This document shows positions 1 through 7,050 of a stretch of 14,372 nt of DNA, in pieces. Source of the DNA: Clostridiales bacterium UBA1381 (GTDB taxonomy: Bacteria > Bacillota > Clostridia > UBA1381); NCBI GenBank assembly GCA_002305435.1, contig DBQZ01000123.1, positions 12,548 through 26,919 of the forward strand, given 5' to 3'. The notes under the pieces are model-generated. The model searched no databases. It was not told the origin of the DNA and worked only from the letters and a program-made list of their open reading frames with translations. Every line of letters starts with the position of its first letter. The stretch's first letter is position 1. The position numbers were made by a program, and so were the translations under genes.

Positions 1-1275
1 GAGCTTGCTCCGATATATGACGATGTAAACCTTGCCACCGACCATAATCAGATGATAATGGAAACGATGCGTAGAGTTGCAAAGAGGAACGGCTTTGAAT
101 GTTTGCTTCACGAAAAGCCGTTTGAAGGGGTGAACGGTTCCGGTAAGCATAACAACTGGTCGTTAAATACAAATACCGGAATAAATCTTTTCAGCCCCGG
201 CAAAGATCCGCAGAATAATCTTCCGTTCCTTGTATTCACCTGTGCGGTGATAAAAGCTGTGGATGAGAATGCAGCCCTTCTGCGGGCGTCGGCAGCAAAT
301 GCCGGAAACGACCACCGTCTTGGAGCAAATGAGGCTCCTCCGGCGATAGTGTCGATGTTCTTCGGTGATCAGCTGACAAAAGTGCTTAAGAATATAAATA
401 AGAAAAACACCTCCTCCTTTAAGGAGAGGCTTGATATGGGTGTTGCAACTCTGCCGGATGTTTTCCTTGACGATACCGACAGAAACAGAACAAGCCCCTT
501 TGCGTTTACGGGAAACAAGTTCGAGTTCAGAATGGTAGGTTCATCCGCATCAATTGCCGGACCGAACACCATACTTAACACGATAGTTGCCGAGAGTCTC
601 TGCGATATAGCAGACCGCATGGAGATAATGAAGGATGTGAAAACCGAAATATACGGTCTTTTGGAATACATCATTTCAAAACATTCCCGTGTCATATTCA
701 ACGGCAACAGCTACAGCGAATCGTGGAAAGAAGAAGCAGCTAAAAGAGGTTTGCCGAACATTGACAACAGCGTTGATGCTTACAGCGCTTACCTTTCGCC
801 CGAAGCGATACACATGTTTGAGAAGCACGGCGTATATTCCGAAAAAGAGCTGCGTGCAAGATATGAGATAAAGCTTGAAAAATACGTGAAAGCGCTCAAT
901 ATCGAGGCACGGGCGATGATACAGATGGCTAAGCGCCAGATATTGCCGGCTGTTATAAAATATGCCGGAGATTTGGCAGAGGCGGCGCACAAGGTATCGA
1001 ACGCTGGCTTTGATATTCTTCCCCAGAATGAGCTGCTTACTGAGGTTACAAAAACTCTGCGTTCGTTTACCGAGCATTTAAAGACGTTAGAGGAGAAATC
1101 GGCAAAGTCTGCAAGTCCTGAGGTTGATAAGATATTTGAGCAGGCGATATTCTGCCGTGATGAGCTTAAAGTTCATATGGAAAATCTGCGCCAGGATGCA
1201 GATTATCTGGAAACAATCTGCGACAAGGAATATTGGCCGATTCCCACTTACAGCAAGCTGCTGTTTGGTATCTGA
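1..1275 (+). CDS. glnN: Type III glutamine synthetase, C-terminal part (5' end outside the window)
   Basis: Frame 1 is open from base 1 to the TGA at 1273-1275, giving 424 residues with no start in view, so the gene begins upstream. Glutamine synthetase makes glutamine from glutamate, ammonia and ATP in the cytosol. The type III (GSIII/GlnN) assignment rests on the motif VNGSGKHNNWS near residues 44-54, the stretch ASAANAGNDHRLGANEAPPA that follows about 45 residues later, and FRMVGSSASIAGPN further on, all typical of the catalytic core of this family. Full GSIII proteins are about 700 residues, so roughly the last 60% is present. The C-terminal 200 residues are helical and rich in charged residues, as in other GSIII enzymes. 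A strong hairpin terminator begins 10 nt after the stop, so glnN is the last gene of its transcript. Upstream regulation cannot be seen. Confidence 0.96.
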   Translation, partial: ELAPIYDDVNLATDHNQMIMETMRRVAKRNGFECLLHEKPFEGVNGSGKHNNWSLNTNTGINLFSPGKDPQNNLPFLVFTCAVIKAVDENAALLRASAANAGNDHRLGANEAPPAIVSMFFGDQLTKVLKNINKKNTSSFKERLDMGVATLPDVFLDDTDRNRTSPFAFTGNKFEFRMVGSSASIAGPNTILNTIVAESLCDIADRMEIMKDVKTEIYGLLEYIISKHSRVIFNGNSYSESWKEEAAKRGLPNIDNSVDAYSAYLSPEAIHMFEKHGVYSEKELRARYEIKLEKYVKALNIEARAMIQMAKRQILPAVIKYAGDLAEAAHKVSNAGFDILPQNELLTEVTKTLRSFTEHLKTLEEKSAKSASPEVDKIFEQAIFCRDELKVHMENLRQDADYLETICDKEYWPIPTYSKLLFGI

Positions 1276-1285
1276 TAAACGTATA

Positions 1286-1326
1286 TAAGAAGGCGTACTG
1301 CAAAAGCTATGCGGTACGCCTTCTTA
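1286..1326 (+). terminator. Rho-independent terminator after glnN
   Basis: A perfect 13-bp inverted repeat (1286-1298 with 1314-1326) starts 10 nt after the glnN stop. The stem can be extended inward by a U-G pair and three more pairs, leaving a loop of about 7 nt. The 3' arm ends in TTCTTATT, giving a short T-rich tail. It separates glnN from the TraX-family gene. Confidence 0.85.
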
Positions 1327-1373
1327 TTGCGATTGGGTATGGTATAGCACAAATTCAACACGGAGGATTTCAT

Positions 1374-2075
1374 ATGCAGGAAAAACTGAGGACAAACCTT
1401 GATACGAATTTCATCAAGCTGGTGGCTATTATATGTATGACTATAGATCATATAGGAGGAGCGTTTTTCCCTTATGTGCCGGTATTCCGCTGGATAGGGC
1501 GGCTGGCGTTTCCGCTGTTCTGCTACTGTATGACTGTTGGGATGTTGTATACGCACGATATTAAAAAATACCTGCTGCGGCTTGGTGTATTTGCCCTAAT
1601 TTCACAGCCGTTTTGGATATTGGCGTTTAATGCTGATGATATTCTTGGAAACATTTTTAACCTTAATATATTTTTCACGCTGTTTGTGAGTTTATTGGCA
1701 GCATGGGGATTTAAGGAGAAAAAGTGGTGGCTGTTTGCGGCCGGGGCTGTACCTCTATGTGCAGTCAATTTTGACTACTCGATAACGGGGCTTATATTGA
1801 TGCTGATATTTTATCTCTGCCGCAATAAGCCGTGGCTTGGAGCTGTTTTGTATACAATAAGCTATTTGCCGGCGCTTTGGGGAAGCATGGAGGATCCGCT
1901 TGCGCTGAAAATAGGGTCATATGCGGCGGGATTTGAAATTTTCGCCCTTTTTGCCCTGCCTTTTATTTATCTTCACACAAACGTCAGACCACGGATACCA
2001 AAGTGGTTTTTCTACGTATACTATCCGGCACATTTGCTTGTGATATATTTGGTAAGTTTGTTTGTGAATGTATAA
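1374..2075 (+). CDS. TraX-family polytopic membrane protein
   Basis: This encodes 233 residues from the ATG at 1374, which has GGAGG (1362-1366) at good spacing. An upstream in-frame start at 1233 lies inside glnN and before its terminator, so it is rejected. The protein has about seven hydrophobic segments. Family signatures are an N-terminal LVAIICMTIDHIG stretch (about residues 16-28), RWIGRLAFPLFCYCM (about 39-53) and a C-terminal FFYVYYPAHLLVIY stretch (about 212-225). TraX of the F plasmid is required for N-terminal acetylation of pilin; chromosomal TraX-like proteins of Firmicutes have no established substrate. No pilus or conjugation gene lies nearby, so I infer only a membrane acyltransferase-like role. 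I found no convincing promoter in the 47 nt between the glnN terminator and the start. Confidence 0.85.
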   Translation: MQEKLRTNLDTNFIKLVAIICMTIDHIGGAFFPYVPVFRWIGRLAFPLFCYCMTVGMLYTHDIKKYLLRLGVFALISQPFWILAFNADDILGNIFNLNIFFTLFVSLLAAWGFKEKKWWLFAAGAVPLCAVNFDYSITGLILMLIFYLCRNKPWLGAVLYTISYLPALWGSMEDPLALKIGSYAAGFEIFALFALPFIYLHTNVRPRIPKWFFYVYYPAHLLVIYLVSLFVNV

Positions 2076-2092
2076 GATAAAAAAATAAACTC

Positions 2093-2121
2093 TTTACTTT
2101 TTCAGATAAGGATGATATAAT
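2093..2121 (+). promoter_or_regulatory. Candidate sigma-A promoter for the GH27 gene
   Basis: TTTACT at 2093-2098 (4 of 6 to TTGACA), a 17-nt spacer, then a perfect TATAAT at 2116-2121. It lies between the TraX gene stop and the GH27 start, giving a leader of about 25 nt, so the GH27 gene can be transcribed independently. Confidence 0.7.
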
Positions 2122-2150
2122 GATTTAGAATTTGAAAGGAGGTTTGGATT

Positions 2151-3410
2151 TTGGAGAATGGGATTAAATGCCCGCCAATGGGATGGAATAGCTGGGATTG
2201 CTACGGAGCCAGCGTCCGTGAGGATGAGGTGCGGGCGAACGCTCTTTATATGGCAGAGCATCTGAAACCGTTCGGCTGGGAATACATAGTAGTAGACATT
2301 CAATGGTTTGAGCCGCTGGCAGAAAGCGCCGACTACCGTCCGGGAGCAGAGCTGGTAATGGATGAATATTCACGGCTTATGCCGGCGGTGAATAGATTCC
2401 CCTCGGCTGCGGGCGGTAAAGGTTTTGAGCCTTTGGCAGAGTTTGTCCACAGCTTGGGATTAAAGTTCGGCATACATATTCTGCGGGGAATACCGAAGCA
2501 GGCTGTGCGTGACAATACAAAAATCCTTGGAAGCGATAAAACGGCAGCATATATCGCCGATATAGACAGTGTTTGCGACTGGAACGGAGATATGTGCGGA
2601 GTCGATATGACGAGGGAAGGGGCGCAGGAATATTACGATTCGATAATATCAATGTACGCCGACTGGGGCGTTGATTTTCTGAAGGTGGATGATATAGCAC
2701 GGCCTTACCATAAGACAGAAGTTGAGGCTATACGAAAAGCCATAGATAAAACTGGAAGAGAGATAATCCTTTCACTCTCGCCCGGAGCGGCTCCGCTCTC
2801 GGAGGCGGCGCATCTTGCGGAAAACGCCAATATGTGGCGTATGACGGACGATTTCTGGGATGGCTGGGACCAGCTTAGGAAAATGTTTGATTATTGCCGT
2901 GATTGGTTCCCATATGTGCGGCAAGGGGCATGGCCTGATTGTGATATGCTTCCGCTTGGAAGGATAGGAATACGTTCGCACGGCGGAGACAGGATGACGA
3001 ATTTTACGCATGATGAGCAGAAGACGATGATGTCTTTGTGGTGCATATTCCGCTCACCGCTGATGTTCGGCGGGGATATGACGTATAATGACGAATTTAC
3101 GCTTTCGCTCATGCAGAATACGGAGGTAATAAATATTTGCCGTCATTCACATTCCGGGCGTGAGGTATACCGAAAGGGGAATGAGATAGTTTGGGCTGCA
3201 AACGGCGAAAACGGCGTTTTCTATATCGCACAATTTAATACGGGTGATGAGAAAATCTTATCATCAGTACAGCTTTCATTTTTGGGAATAGAGTCACAAG
3301 CAGCCGGCAGGGAGCTTTGGAGCGGAGAGACTGCAAGGATAGAATACGGGACGATAACCTCTGAGGTAGAACCGCACGGCGTACGCTTATACAGGTTGGA
3401 AACGAAATAA
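2151..3410 (+). CDS. Alpha-galactosidase-type glycoside hydrolase, family GH27
   Basis: The 419-residue product starts at a TTG (2151) chosen because AAAGGAGG at 2135-2142 sits 8 nt upstream; no in-frame ATG lies between them. GH27 enzymes are retaining glycosidases that remove terminal alpha-D-galactose; some members are beta-L-arabinopyranosidases or alpha-N-acetylgalactosaminidases. Family signs are PPMGWNSWDCYG at residues 8-19, VVDIQW (47-52) and GVDFLKVDD (173-181), where D180 should be the nucleophile. WRMTDDFWDGW (229-239) follows, with D234 the likely acid/base, then WPDCDML (261-267), RSHGGD and RSPLMFGGD. The nucleophile motif reads KVDD where classical members have KYDNC. A small beta-rich C-terminal domain starts near residue 335. 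No signal peptide is present, so it acts in the cytoplasm on imported oligosaccharides or glycosides. No transporter is adjacent. Substrate is not decidable from sequence. Confidence 0.92.
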   Translation: MENGIKCPPMGWNSWDCYGASVREDEVRANALYMAEHLKPFGWEYIVVDIQWFEPLAESADYRPGAELVMDEYSRLMPAVNRFPSAAGGKGFEPLAEFVHSLGLKFGIHILRGIPKQAVRDNTKILGSDKTAAYIADIDSVCDWNGDMCGVDMTREGAQEYYDSIISMYADWGVDFLKVDDIARPYHKTEVEAIRKAIDKTGREIILSLSPGAAPLSEAAHLAENANMWRMTDDFWDGWDQLRKMFDYCRDWFPYVRQGAWPDCDMLPLGRIGIRSHGGDRMTNFTHDEQKTMMSLWCIFRSPLMFGGDMTYNDEFTLSLMQNTEVINICRHSHSGREVYRKGNEIVWAANGENGVFYIAQFNTGDEKILSSVQLSFLGIESQAAGRELWSGETARIEYGTITSEVEPHGVRLYRLETK

Positions 3411-3411
3411 A

Positions 3412-3447
3412 ACAAGACCGTCCCGGTTTAGTGCGGGACGGTCTTGT
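3412..3447. terminator. Probably bidirectional terminator between convergent GH27 and DUF1540 genes
   Basis: A perfect 14-bp stem (3412-3425 with 3434-3447) encloses an 8-nt loop. It begins 2 nt after the GH27 stop and lies about 20 nt past the stop of the minus-strand DUF1540 gene. On the minus strand the hairpin runs into TTTTATTTCG, a good T-tract; on the plus strand the tail is the weaker ATCGTTTG. It should therefore end the DUF1540 transcript well and the GH27 transcript moderately. Confidence 0.82.
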
Positions 3448-3467
3448 ATCGTTTGATAAGGTTCGGT

Positions 3468-3641
3468 TTAGTGCTTTAAAACGAAGGAATTGCAGTCGGT
3501 GCACTGTACCTGAGTAGGATTGGTTTCATGCGTGCCTACCTGGATGCTGTTCAAGGAGCAGTAATCCTTTGAAGAGCAGTGGTGAGCGCACTGTGTTACG
3601 GTACATTTGATAGCTTCGTTTGCTTTACAGTTTTGTTCCAT
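3468..3641 (-). CDS. Small Cys-rich DUF1540 protein, 57 residues
   Basis: Read on the minus strand from the ATG at 3641, with GGAGG at 3654-3650 spaced 8 nt upstream, to TAA at 3470-3468. The sequence begins MEQNCKANEAIKCTVTQC and has seven cysteines (residues 5, 13, 18, 22, 28, 47, 50). The pattern IKCTVTQCAHHC, then CSLNSIQVG, then a final CTDCNSF matches DUF1540, a family of short proteins common in Clostridia and Bacilli and often duplicated. The Cys spacing, plus paired His at residues 20-21, suggests metal binding, but the family's function is unknown to me and no neighbour clarifies it. A second ATG at 3648 is out of frame and too close to the ribosome binding site. It converges with the GH27 gene and diverges from the nucleotidase gene. 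Confidence 0.88.
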   Translation of the reverse strand: MEQNCKANEAIKCTVTQCAHHCSSKDYCSLNSIQVGTHETNPTQVQCTDCNSFVLKH

Positions 3642-3654
3642 GGTTCATTCCTCC

Positions 3655-3690
3655 AAAAGAAAAGTTTTGCCGCCGATCTTGAAGCAAAAC
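3655..3690 (-). promoter_or_regulatory. Attenuator-like hairpin and T-tract in the DUF1540 leader
   Basis: On the minus strand GTTTTGC (3690-3684) and GCAAAAC (3670-3664) form a 7-bp stem with a 13-nt loop, followed at once by TTTTCTTTT (3663-3655) and then the GGAGG of the DUF1540 gene. A hairpin plus T-run placed just before the ribosome binding site looks like a weak intrinsic terminator or structured leader. The stem has only three G-C pairs, so this is tentative. Confidence 0.35.
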
Positions 3691-3766
3691 AAAAAGGCAG
3701 TGTTTTTGTTTTTCTGCAAGAGCTTTTGTGGCGGTGATAGTATTATGCCCTAAAGTGGACTGTTTT

Positions 3767-3797
3767 ATTATAAAAATTTGTAGCTGTCTTACGTCAG
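3767..3797 (-). promoter_or_regulatory. Candidate promoter for the DUF1540 gene
   Basis: On the minus strand a perfect TATAAT lies at 3772-3767, with CTGACG (4 of 6 to TTGACA) at 3797-3792 and a longish 19-nt spacer. It would give a leader of about 120 nt that contains the hairpin at 3690-3664. The -10 box is strong, the -35 box is weak. Confidence 0.4.
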
Positions 3798-3826
3798 CCT
3801 TACACAAATTTAACCTCTGGCGGGTG

Positions 3827-3853
3827 TTGTTAAAAGAGAAAAGGCGGTATACT
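3827..3853 (+). promoter_or_regulatory. Candidate promoter for the surface 5'-nucleotidase gene
   Basis: TTGTTA at 3827-3832 and TATACT at 3848-3853 are separated by 15 nt, shorter than ideal. A start of transcription near 3860 would fall on or after the upstream ATG at 3858, which supports use of the downstream ATG at 3903. Confidence 0.35.
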
Positions 3854-3902
3854 TTTTATGGAAAAAATTGATTTTTTCCGAAAGATTAAGGAGGTAGCAT
3901 TT

Positions 3903-6314
3903 ATGCACAACAGTAAAAAAAGGCTTATATCAGCTTTGACGGCGGCCGTGGCTTTTGCCGGCTGTATGCCGTCTTTTGCGGTATTTGCCGATGAAACAGC
4001 GGATAATGATATTGACATCTATTTTACAAACGATGTTCACTGCGAGTATCTGCTCTATGACAAGGTGGCAGAGATAGTAAAGGATAACGACTTGCTCATA
4101 GATGCAGGCGACAATATCCAAGGCGGTCTGGTGGGAACGCTCTCAGACGGCGGTTACATGGTAGATATAATGAACTACATGGGCTATGATGCAGCTGTTC
4201 CGGGAAACCACGAATTTGACTACGGCATGGATAGATTTCTGGAGATAGCAAAGGGAACGGAGGAGACTCCCAAACTTGCGAATGCGGATTATCTTTCGTG
4301 CAATTTCTTTGACAGTACTACCGGTGAAACGGTGCTTGATCCTTATAAGATATACGATGTAAACGGCACTGATGTAGCCGTAGTCGGCATAAGCACGCCG
4401 GAGACGATAACAAAAACTAATCCCTCATATTTCCAGGACGAGGAGGGCAACTGGATATATGACTTTGCCATGGATGAAACAGGCGAGCTTCTGTACTCAA
4501 CCGTTCAGGATACGGTTGATGAGGCAAGGGCTGCCGGGGCAGATTACGTGGTAGCGGTAGGCCATCTTGGTGTGGATTTATCATCAAGCCCGTGGATGTC
4601 CACCGAGGTTATTGCAAATACTACCGGCATAGACGTGTTCATTGATGGCCATTCGCACACGGAATTTAGTACAACGGCTAAGAACGAGGACGGTGAGGAG
4701 GTTCCCACCGTTCAGACAGGCACGAAGCTTGCCAATGTCGGCAAGGTGACAATAGCTGAGGACGGGGAAATTACAACCGAGCTTATCCCCATAACAGAGG
4801 AAAGTCCGGCGGATGCTGATACGACAGCCTTCCTTAACGAGGTGACGTCCAGATTCGAGGAAACTCAAAATCAGGTAGTTGCACAGTCCGAGGTTAAGCT
4901 GACGACAGTTGATCCCGAAACCGGGGAGAGGCTTATAAGAACGCAGGAGACAAATCTCGGCGATTTCTGCGCAGACGCTTACCGTGCGGTTGCCGGAGCT
5001 GATATTGCCTTTGTAAACGGCGGCGGTATCAGAGCCGATATTGAAGAGGGCGATGTTACCTTTGGTGATATTGTAGCTGTACACCCGTACGGAAACGAGC
5101 TTGTACTGGCTGAGGTTACAGGTCAGCAGATACTCGACGCTCTCGAGTGGGGTTCAAGAGGAACTCCGGTTGAGGAGATAGGCGGTTTCCAGCAGGTATC
5201 GGGTCTTTCATACGAGGTTCATACGTATATAGATTCTCCGTGCGTAGAGGATGAATACGGCGCTTTTGCCTCAGTCGGCGAGGGTGAGAGAAGAGTAAAG
5301 AACGTAAAAGTAGGTGGCGAGGATATAGATCCCGAGGCTACATATAAGCTGGCCGGTCACAATTATATGCTTTTAAGCTACGGCGACGGCTTTAATATGT
5401 TCAAGGACTGCACAATACTGGCTGAGTCGATGTCCATAGACAACCAGGTGCTTATCGATTACATGACGGATTATCTTGACGGCGTAGTAACTGCCGATTC
5501 CATCTACAGCAATCCCTACGGCGAGGGCCGTATAACGCTCTACGAGGAAGAACCGGCTCCGACACCTACAGTTAAGCCGACTGCAACTCCTACAGCTTCC
5601 CCGACAGCCTCTCCTGCTCCGACTCCTGCAGGTCCCGGTTCAGGAACAGCAGGAACGGGCGGCGATGATGACAACGATGATATAGGAAACGGTTCGGGTA
5701 CGGTTTCAACAGGCCCTGCAACACCCTTGATGACCCCGTCACCGGCCCCGACAGCCGCTCCGGCAAACGATACACCGTTTAATGATGTAAGTTCTTCGGA
5801 TTGGTTCTACAGCGCAGTTAAGTACGTTTACGAAAACGGCATAATGAACGGCGTTGTTGATACGCAGTTTGCGCCCGATATGACGACAACGCGCGGTATG
5901 CTTGTTACAATGCTCTATAGAATGGAAGGCTCGCCGGCGGCAGAGGCCGCACAGTTTGCTGATGTAGCTGCAGATTCGTATTACGCTTCGGCTATTGCAT
6001 GGGCAAATGCAGCCGGTATTGTCGAGGGCTACGATGAGAACACATTTGCTCCCGATGACAGTATAACGAGAGAGCAGATGGCAACGATACTCTATCGTTA
6101 CGCTGGGTTAAAGGGTATTGATACTTCCGCAAGAGGAGATCTGGCGAAATTTACCGATGCTTCAGCTGTCAGCGGATACGCTGTTGACGCTATGGCATGG
6201 GCTAACGGAGCCGGTCTTGTAAACGGTGTTACCGATACGGAGCTTTCTCCGCAGGGAGGAGCTGTAAGAAGCCAGGTGGCGGCAATGCTGATGAGATTTG
6301 ACGCTCTGGCATAA
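3903..6314 (+). CDS. Secreted 5'-nucleotidase/metallophosphatase with three SLH cell-surface anchoring domains
   Basis: This gives 803 residues from the ATG at 3903, chosen over 3858 because AAGGAGG (3888-3894) is 8 nt upstream and the protein then begins with a standard signal peptide (MHNSKKRLISALTAAVAF..., likely cut after VFA, residue 29). Residues 36-300 are a calcineurin-like phosphoesterase domain with all expected metal ligands: D44 and H46, D70, NHE 102-104, H221, and H250/H252. H103 and D106 form the usual catalytic pair. Residues 325-545 are the 5'-nucleotidase C-terminal domain (NGGGIR at 372-377, GGF at 427-429, YGDGFNMF at 493-500), whose aromatic residues bind the base in UshA-type enzymes. 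A Pro/Thr/Ser linker (550-625) with an acidic Asp/Gly patch leads to three SLH repeats (about 626-672, 685-734, 750-800), each with a TREQ-like motif. It likely hydrolyses extracellular nucleotides while bound to secondary cell-wall polymer. It is a single-gene transcript with its own terminator. Confidence 0.95.
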   Translation: MHNSKKRLISALTAAVAFAGCMPSFAVFADETADNDIDIYFTNDVHCEYLLYDKVAEIVKDNDLLIDAGDNIQGGLVGTLSDGGYMVDIMNYMGYDAAVPGNHEFDYGMDRFLEIAKGTEETPKLANADYLSCNFFDSTTGETVLDPYKIYDVNGTDVAVVGISTPETITKTNPSYFQDEEGNWIYDFAMDETGELLYSTVQDTVDEARAAGADYVVAVGHLGVDLSSSPWMSTEVIANTTGIDVFIDGHSHTEFSTTAKNEDGEEVPTVQTGTKLANVGKVTIAEDGEITTELIPITEESPADADTTAFLNEVTSRFEETQNQVVAQSEVKLTTVDPETGERLIRTQETNLGDFCADAYRAVAGADIAFVNGGGIRADIEEGDVTFGDIVAVHPYGNELVLAEVTGQQILDALEWGSRGTPVEEIGGFQQVSGLSYEVHTYIDSPCVEDEYGAFASVGEGERRVKNVKVGGEDIDPEATYKLAGHNYMLLSYGDGFNMFKDCTILAESMSIDNQVLIDYMTDYLDGVVTADSIYSNPYGEGRITLYEEEPAPTPTVKPTATPTASPTASPAPTPAGPGSGTAGTGGDDDNDDIGNGSGTVSTGPATPLMTPSPAPTAAPANDTPFNDVSSSDWFYSAVKYVYENGIMNGVVDTQFAPDMTTTRGMLVTMLYRMEGSPAAEAAQFADVAADSYYASAIAWANAAGIVEGYDENTFAPDDSITREQMATILYRYAGLKGIDTSARGDLAKFTDASAVSGYAVDAMAWANGAGLVNGVTDTELSPQGGAVRSQVAAMLMRFDALA

Positions 6315-6335
6315 TTAAACTTAAAGCCAATTTTT

Positions 6336-6372
6336 CGGCGCAGCAGCAATAAAAACTGCTGTGCCGTTTTTT
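6336..6372 (+). terminator. Rho-independent terminator after the 5'-nucleotidase gene
   Basis: An 11-bp GC-rich stem with one G-U pair (6336-6346 with 6356-6366) and a 9-nt loop is followed by six T (6367-6372). It lies 21 nt after the stop codon. On the minus strand, past the end of spoIIR, the same hairpin is followed by A residues, so it should serve the plus strand mainly. Confidence 0.9.
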
Positions 6373-6374
6373 GT

Positions 6375-6947
6375 TTAAAAAAGCTCGTTGAACCATTCTA
6401 CAATGCGGAATTTTACCTCTATATCGTCGCCGCTTATAAGGTCGCTGCTTTCTTCTGAGAGTGTGTCTTTTAGAAGTTTTATATCCTCCTCTGACAGCTC
6501 TCCGGCGGGGCTTTGGGAAAAGCACAGCGGAGGGAACATCACGCACCACCAGTTTTCCCCTCTGCCCTCGCCTATTGTTATACGTACTCCCGTATAATCA
6601 CCGGCGGGAAGCGTTATGTTTTTGTACTGCTTGCGGGGAAAATGGAAACGTCCGAAATCCGCTTTGGCTCCGCAGTAAAAACCATTTTCCTCAAGGATGC
6701 GTTCAGCCGTTTCTTCTATCTCCGCCAAGTGATACGGTATTTCCTCGGGAGAGTACTTGTCCTCTGAAAGCACAGCATCCCGAACCTTGAGCTTTACCTC
6801 CTGTTCGGCGGGCGAGTTGCCGGAGGCGATAATATGCAGCCGTACGAGGTTAGATGACAGGTCGTCTCCGATGTCGGCAGATGCTGCCATTACGCTTATA
6901 AAACAGACCGATAGTGCTGCCGATAAGTACATGAGAAGCTTTTTCAT
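6375..6947 (-). CDS. spoIIR: Stage II sporulation protein R
   Basis: Read on the minus strand from the ATG at 6947, giving 190 residues. AAAGGAAG lies about 7 nt upstream, and the protein then starts with a signal-anchor or signal peptide (MKKLLMYLSAALSVCFISVM). Longer starts up to 7040 would run through the tspO terminator, so they are rejected. In B. subtilis SpoIIR is made in the forespore and secreted into the intermembrane space, where it triggers SpoIIGA to process pro-sigma-E in the mother cell. Family marks visible here are VRLHIIASGNSPAEQ (about 35-49), LKVRDAVL, GRFHFP, NITLPAGDYTGVRI and GENWWCVMFPPLCF. The gene is not co-transcribed with tspO if the hairpin at 7008-7043 works. A sigma-F-like promoter is seen upstream. 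Confidence 0.94.
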   Translation of the reverse strand: MKKLLMYLSAALSVCFISVMAASADIGDDLSSNLVRLHIIASGNSPAEQEVKLKVRDAVLSEDKYSPEEIPYHLAEIEETAERILEENGFYCGAKADFGRFHFPRKQYKNITLPAGDYTGVRITIGEGRGENWWCVMFPPLCFSQSPAGELSEEDIKLLKDTLSEESSDLISGDDIEVKFRIVEWFNELF

Positions 6948-6976
6948 ACGATACTTCCTTTCAACGTTTGATATTA

Positions 6977-7006
6977 GATTATCGTCGATGTGAAATGGTT
7001 TTATAC
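6977..7006 (-). promoter_or_regulatory. Candidate sigma-F promoter for spoIIR
   Basis: On the minus strand GTATA (7006-7002), a 15-nt spacer and GACGATAATC (6986-6977) resemble the sigma-F pattern GYATA - GGNNANANTR; the -35 element matches fully and the -10 element at 4 of 6 defined positions. spoIIR is a known sigma-F gene in B. subtilis. The -35 box lies just beyond the T-tract of the tspO terminator. Confidence 0.45.
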
Positions 7007-7007
7007 G

Positions 7008-7043
7008 TAAAAAAGCGGATGCGTACACTTGAAAACGCATCCG
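7008..7043 (-). terminator. Rho-independent terminator after tspO
   Basis: On the minus strand a 9-bp stem CGGATGCGT / ACGCATCCG (7043-7035 with 7024-7016) has a 10-nt loop and is followed by CTTTTTTAC. It begins 8 nt past the tspO stop and separates tspO from spoIIR. Confidence 0.88.
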
Positions 7044-7050
7044 TTTTGTT

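Noticed and set aside
1327..1348. TTGCGA ... TATAGC as a promoter for the TraX-family gene
   Set aside because: The spacing is only 10 nt and the alternative -35 at proper distance is poor.
1233..1373. Extended start for the TraX-family protein inside the glnN 3' end
   Set aside because: The extension crosses the glnN terminator hairpin and lacks a ribosome binding site, while ATG 1374 has GGAGG.
3858..3902. Upstream ATG (3858) as start of the nucleotidase
   Set aside because: It has no good ribosome binding site, would put 15 mostly polar residues before the signal peptide, and lies at the predicted transcription start; ATG 3903 has AAGGAGG at 8 nt.
4584..5084. 166-residue minus-strand open frame inside the 5'-nucleotidase gene
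   Set aside because: It is antisense to the conserved catalytic region of the nucleotidase and encodes no recognisable domain.
5570..5775. Repetitive Pro/Thr/Ser codons in the nucleotidase gene, as a possible DNA repeat
   Set aside because: The repetition follows from a Pro/Thr-rich linker between domains; the DNA shows no regular unit or array.
6948..7040. Extended N-terminus for SpoIIR
   Set aside because: It would cross the spoIIR promoter candidate and part of the tspO terminator; the ATG at 6947 has a ribosome binding site and starts the signal sequence.
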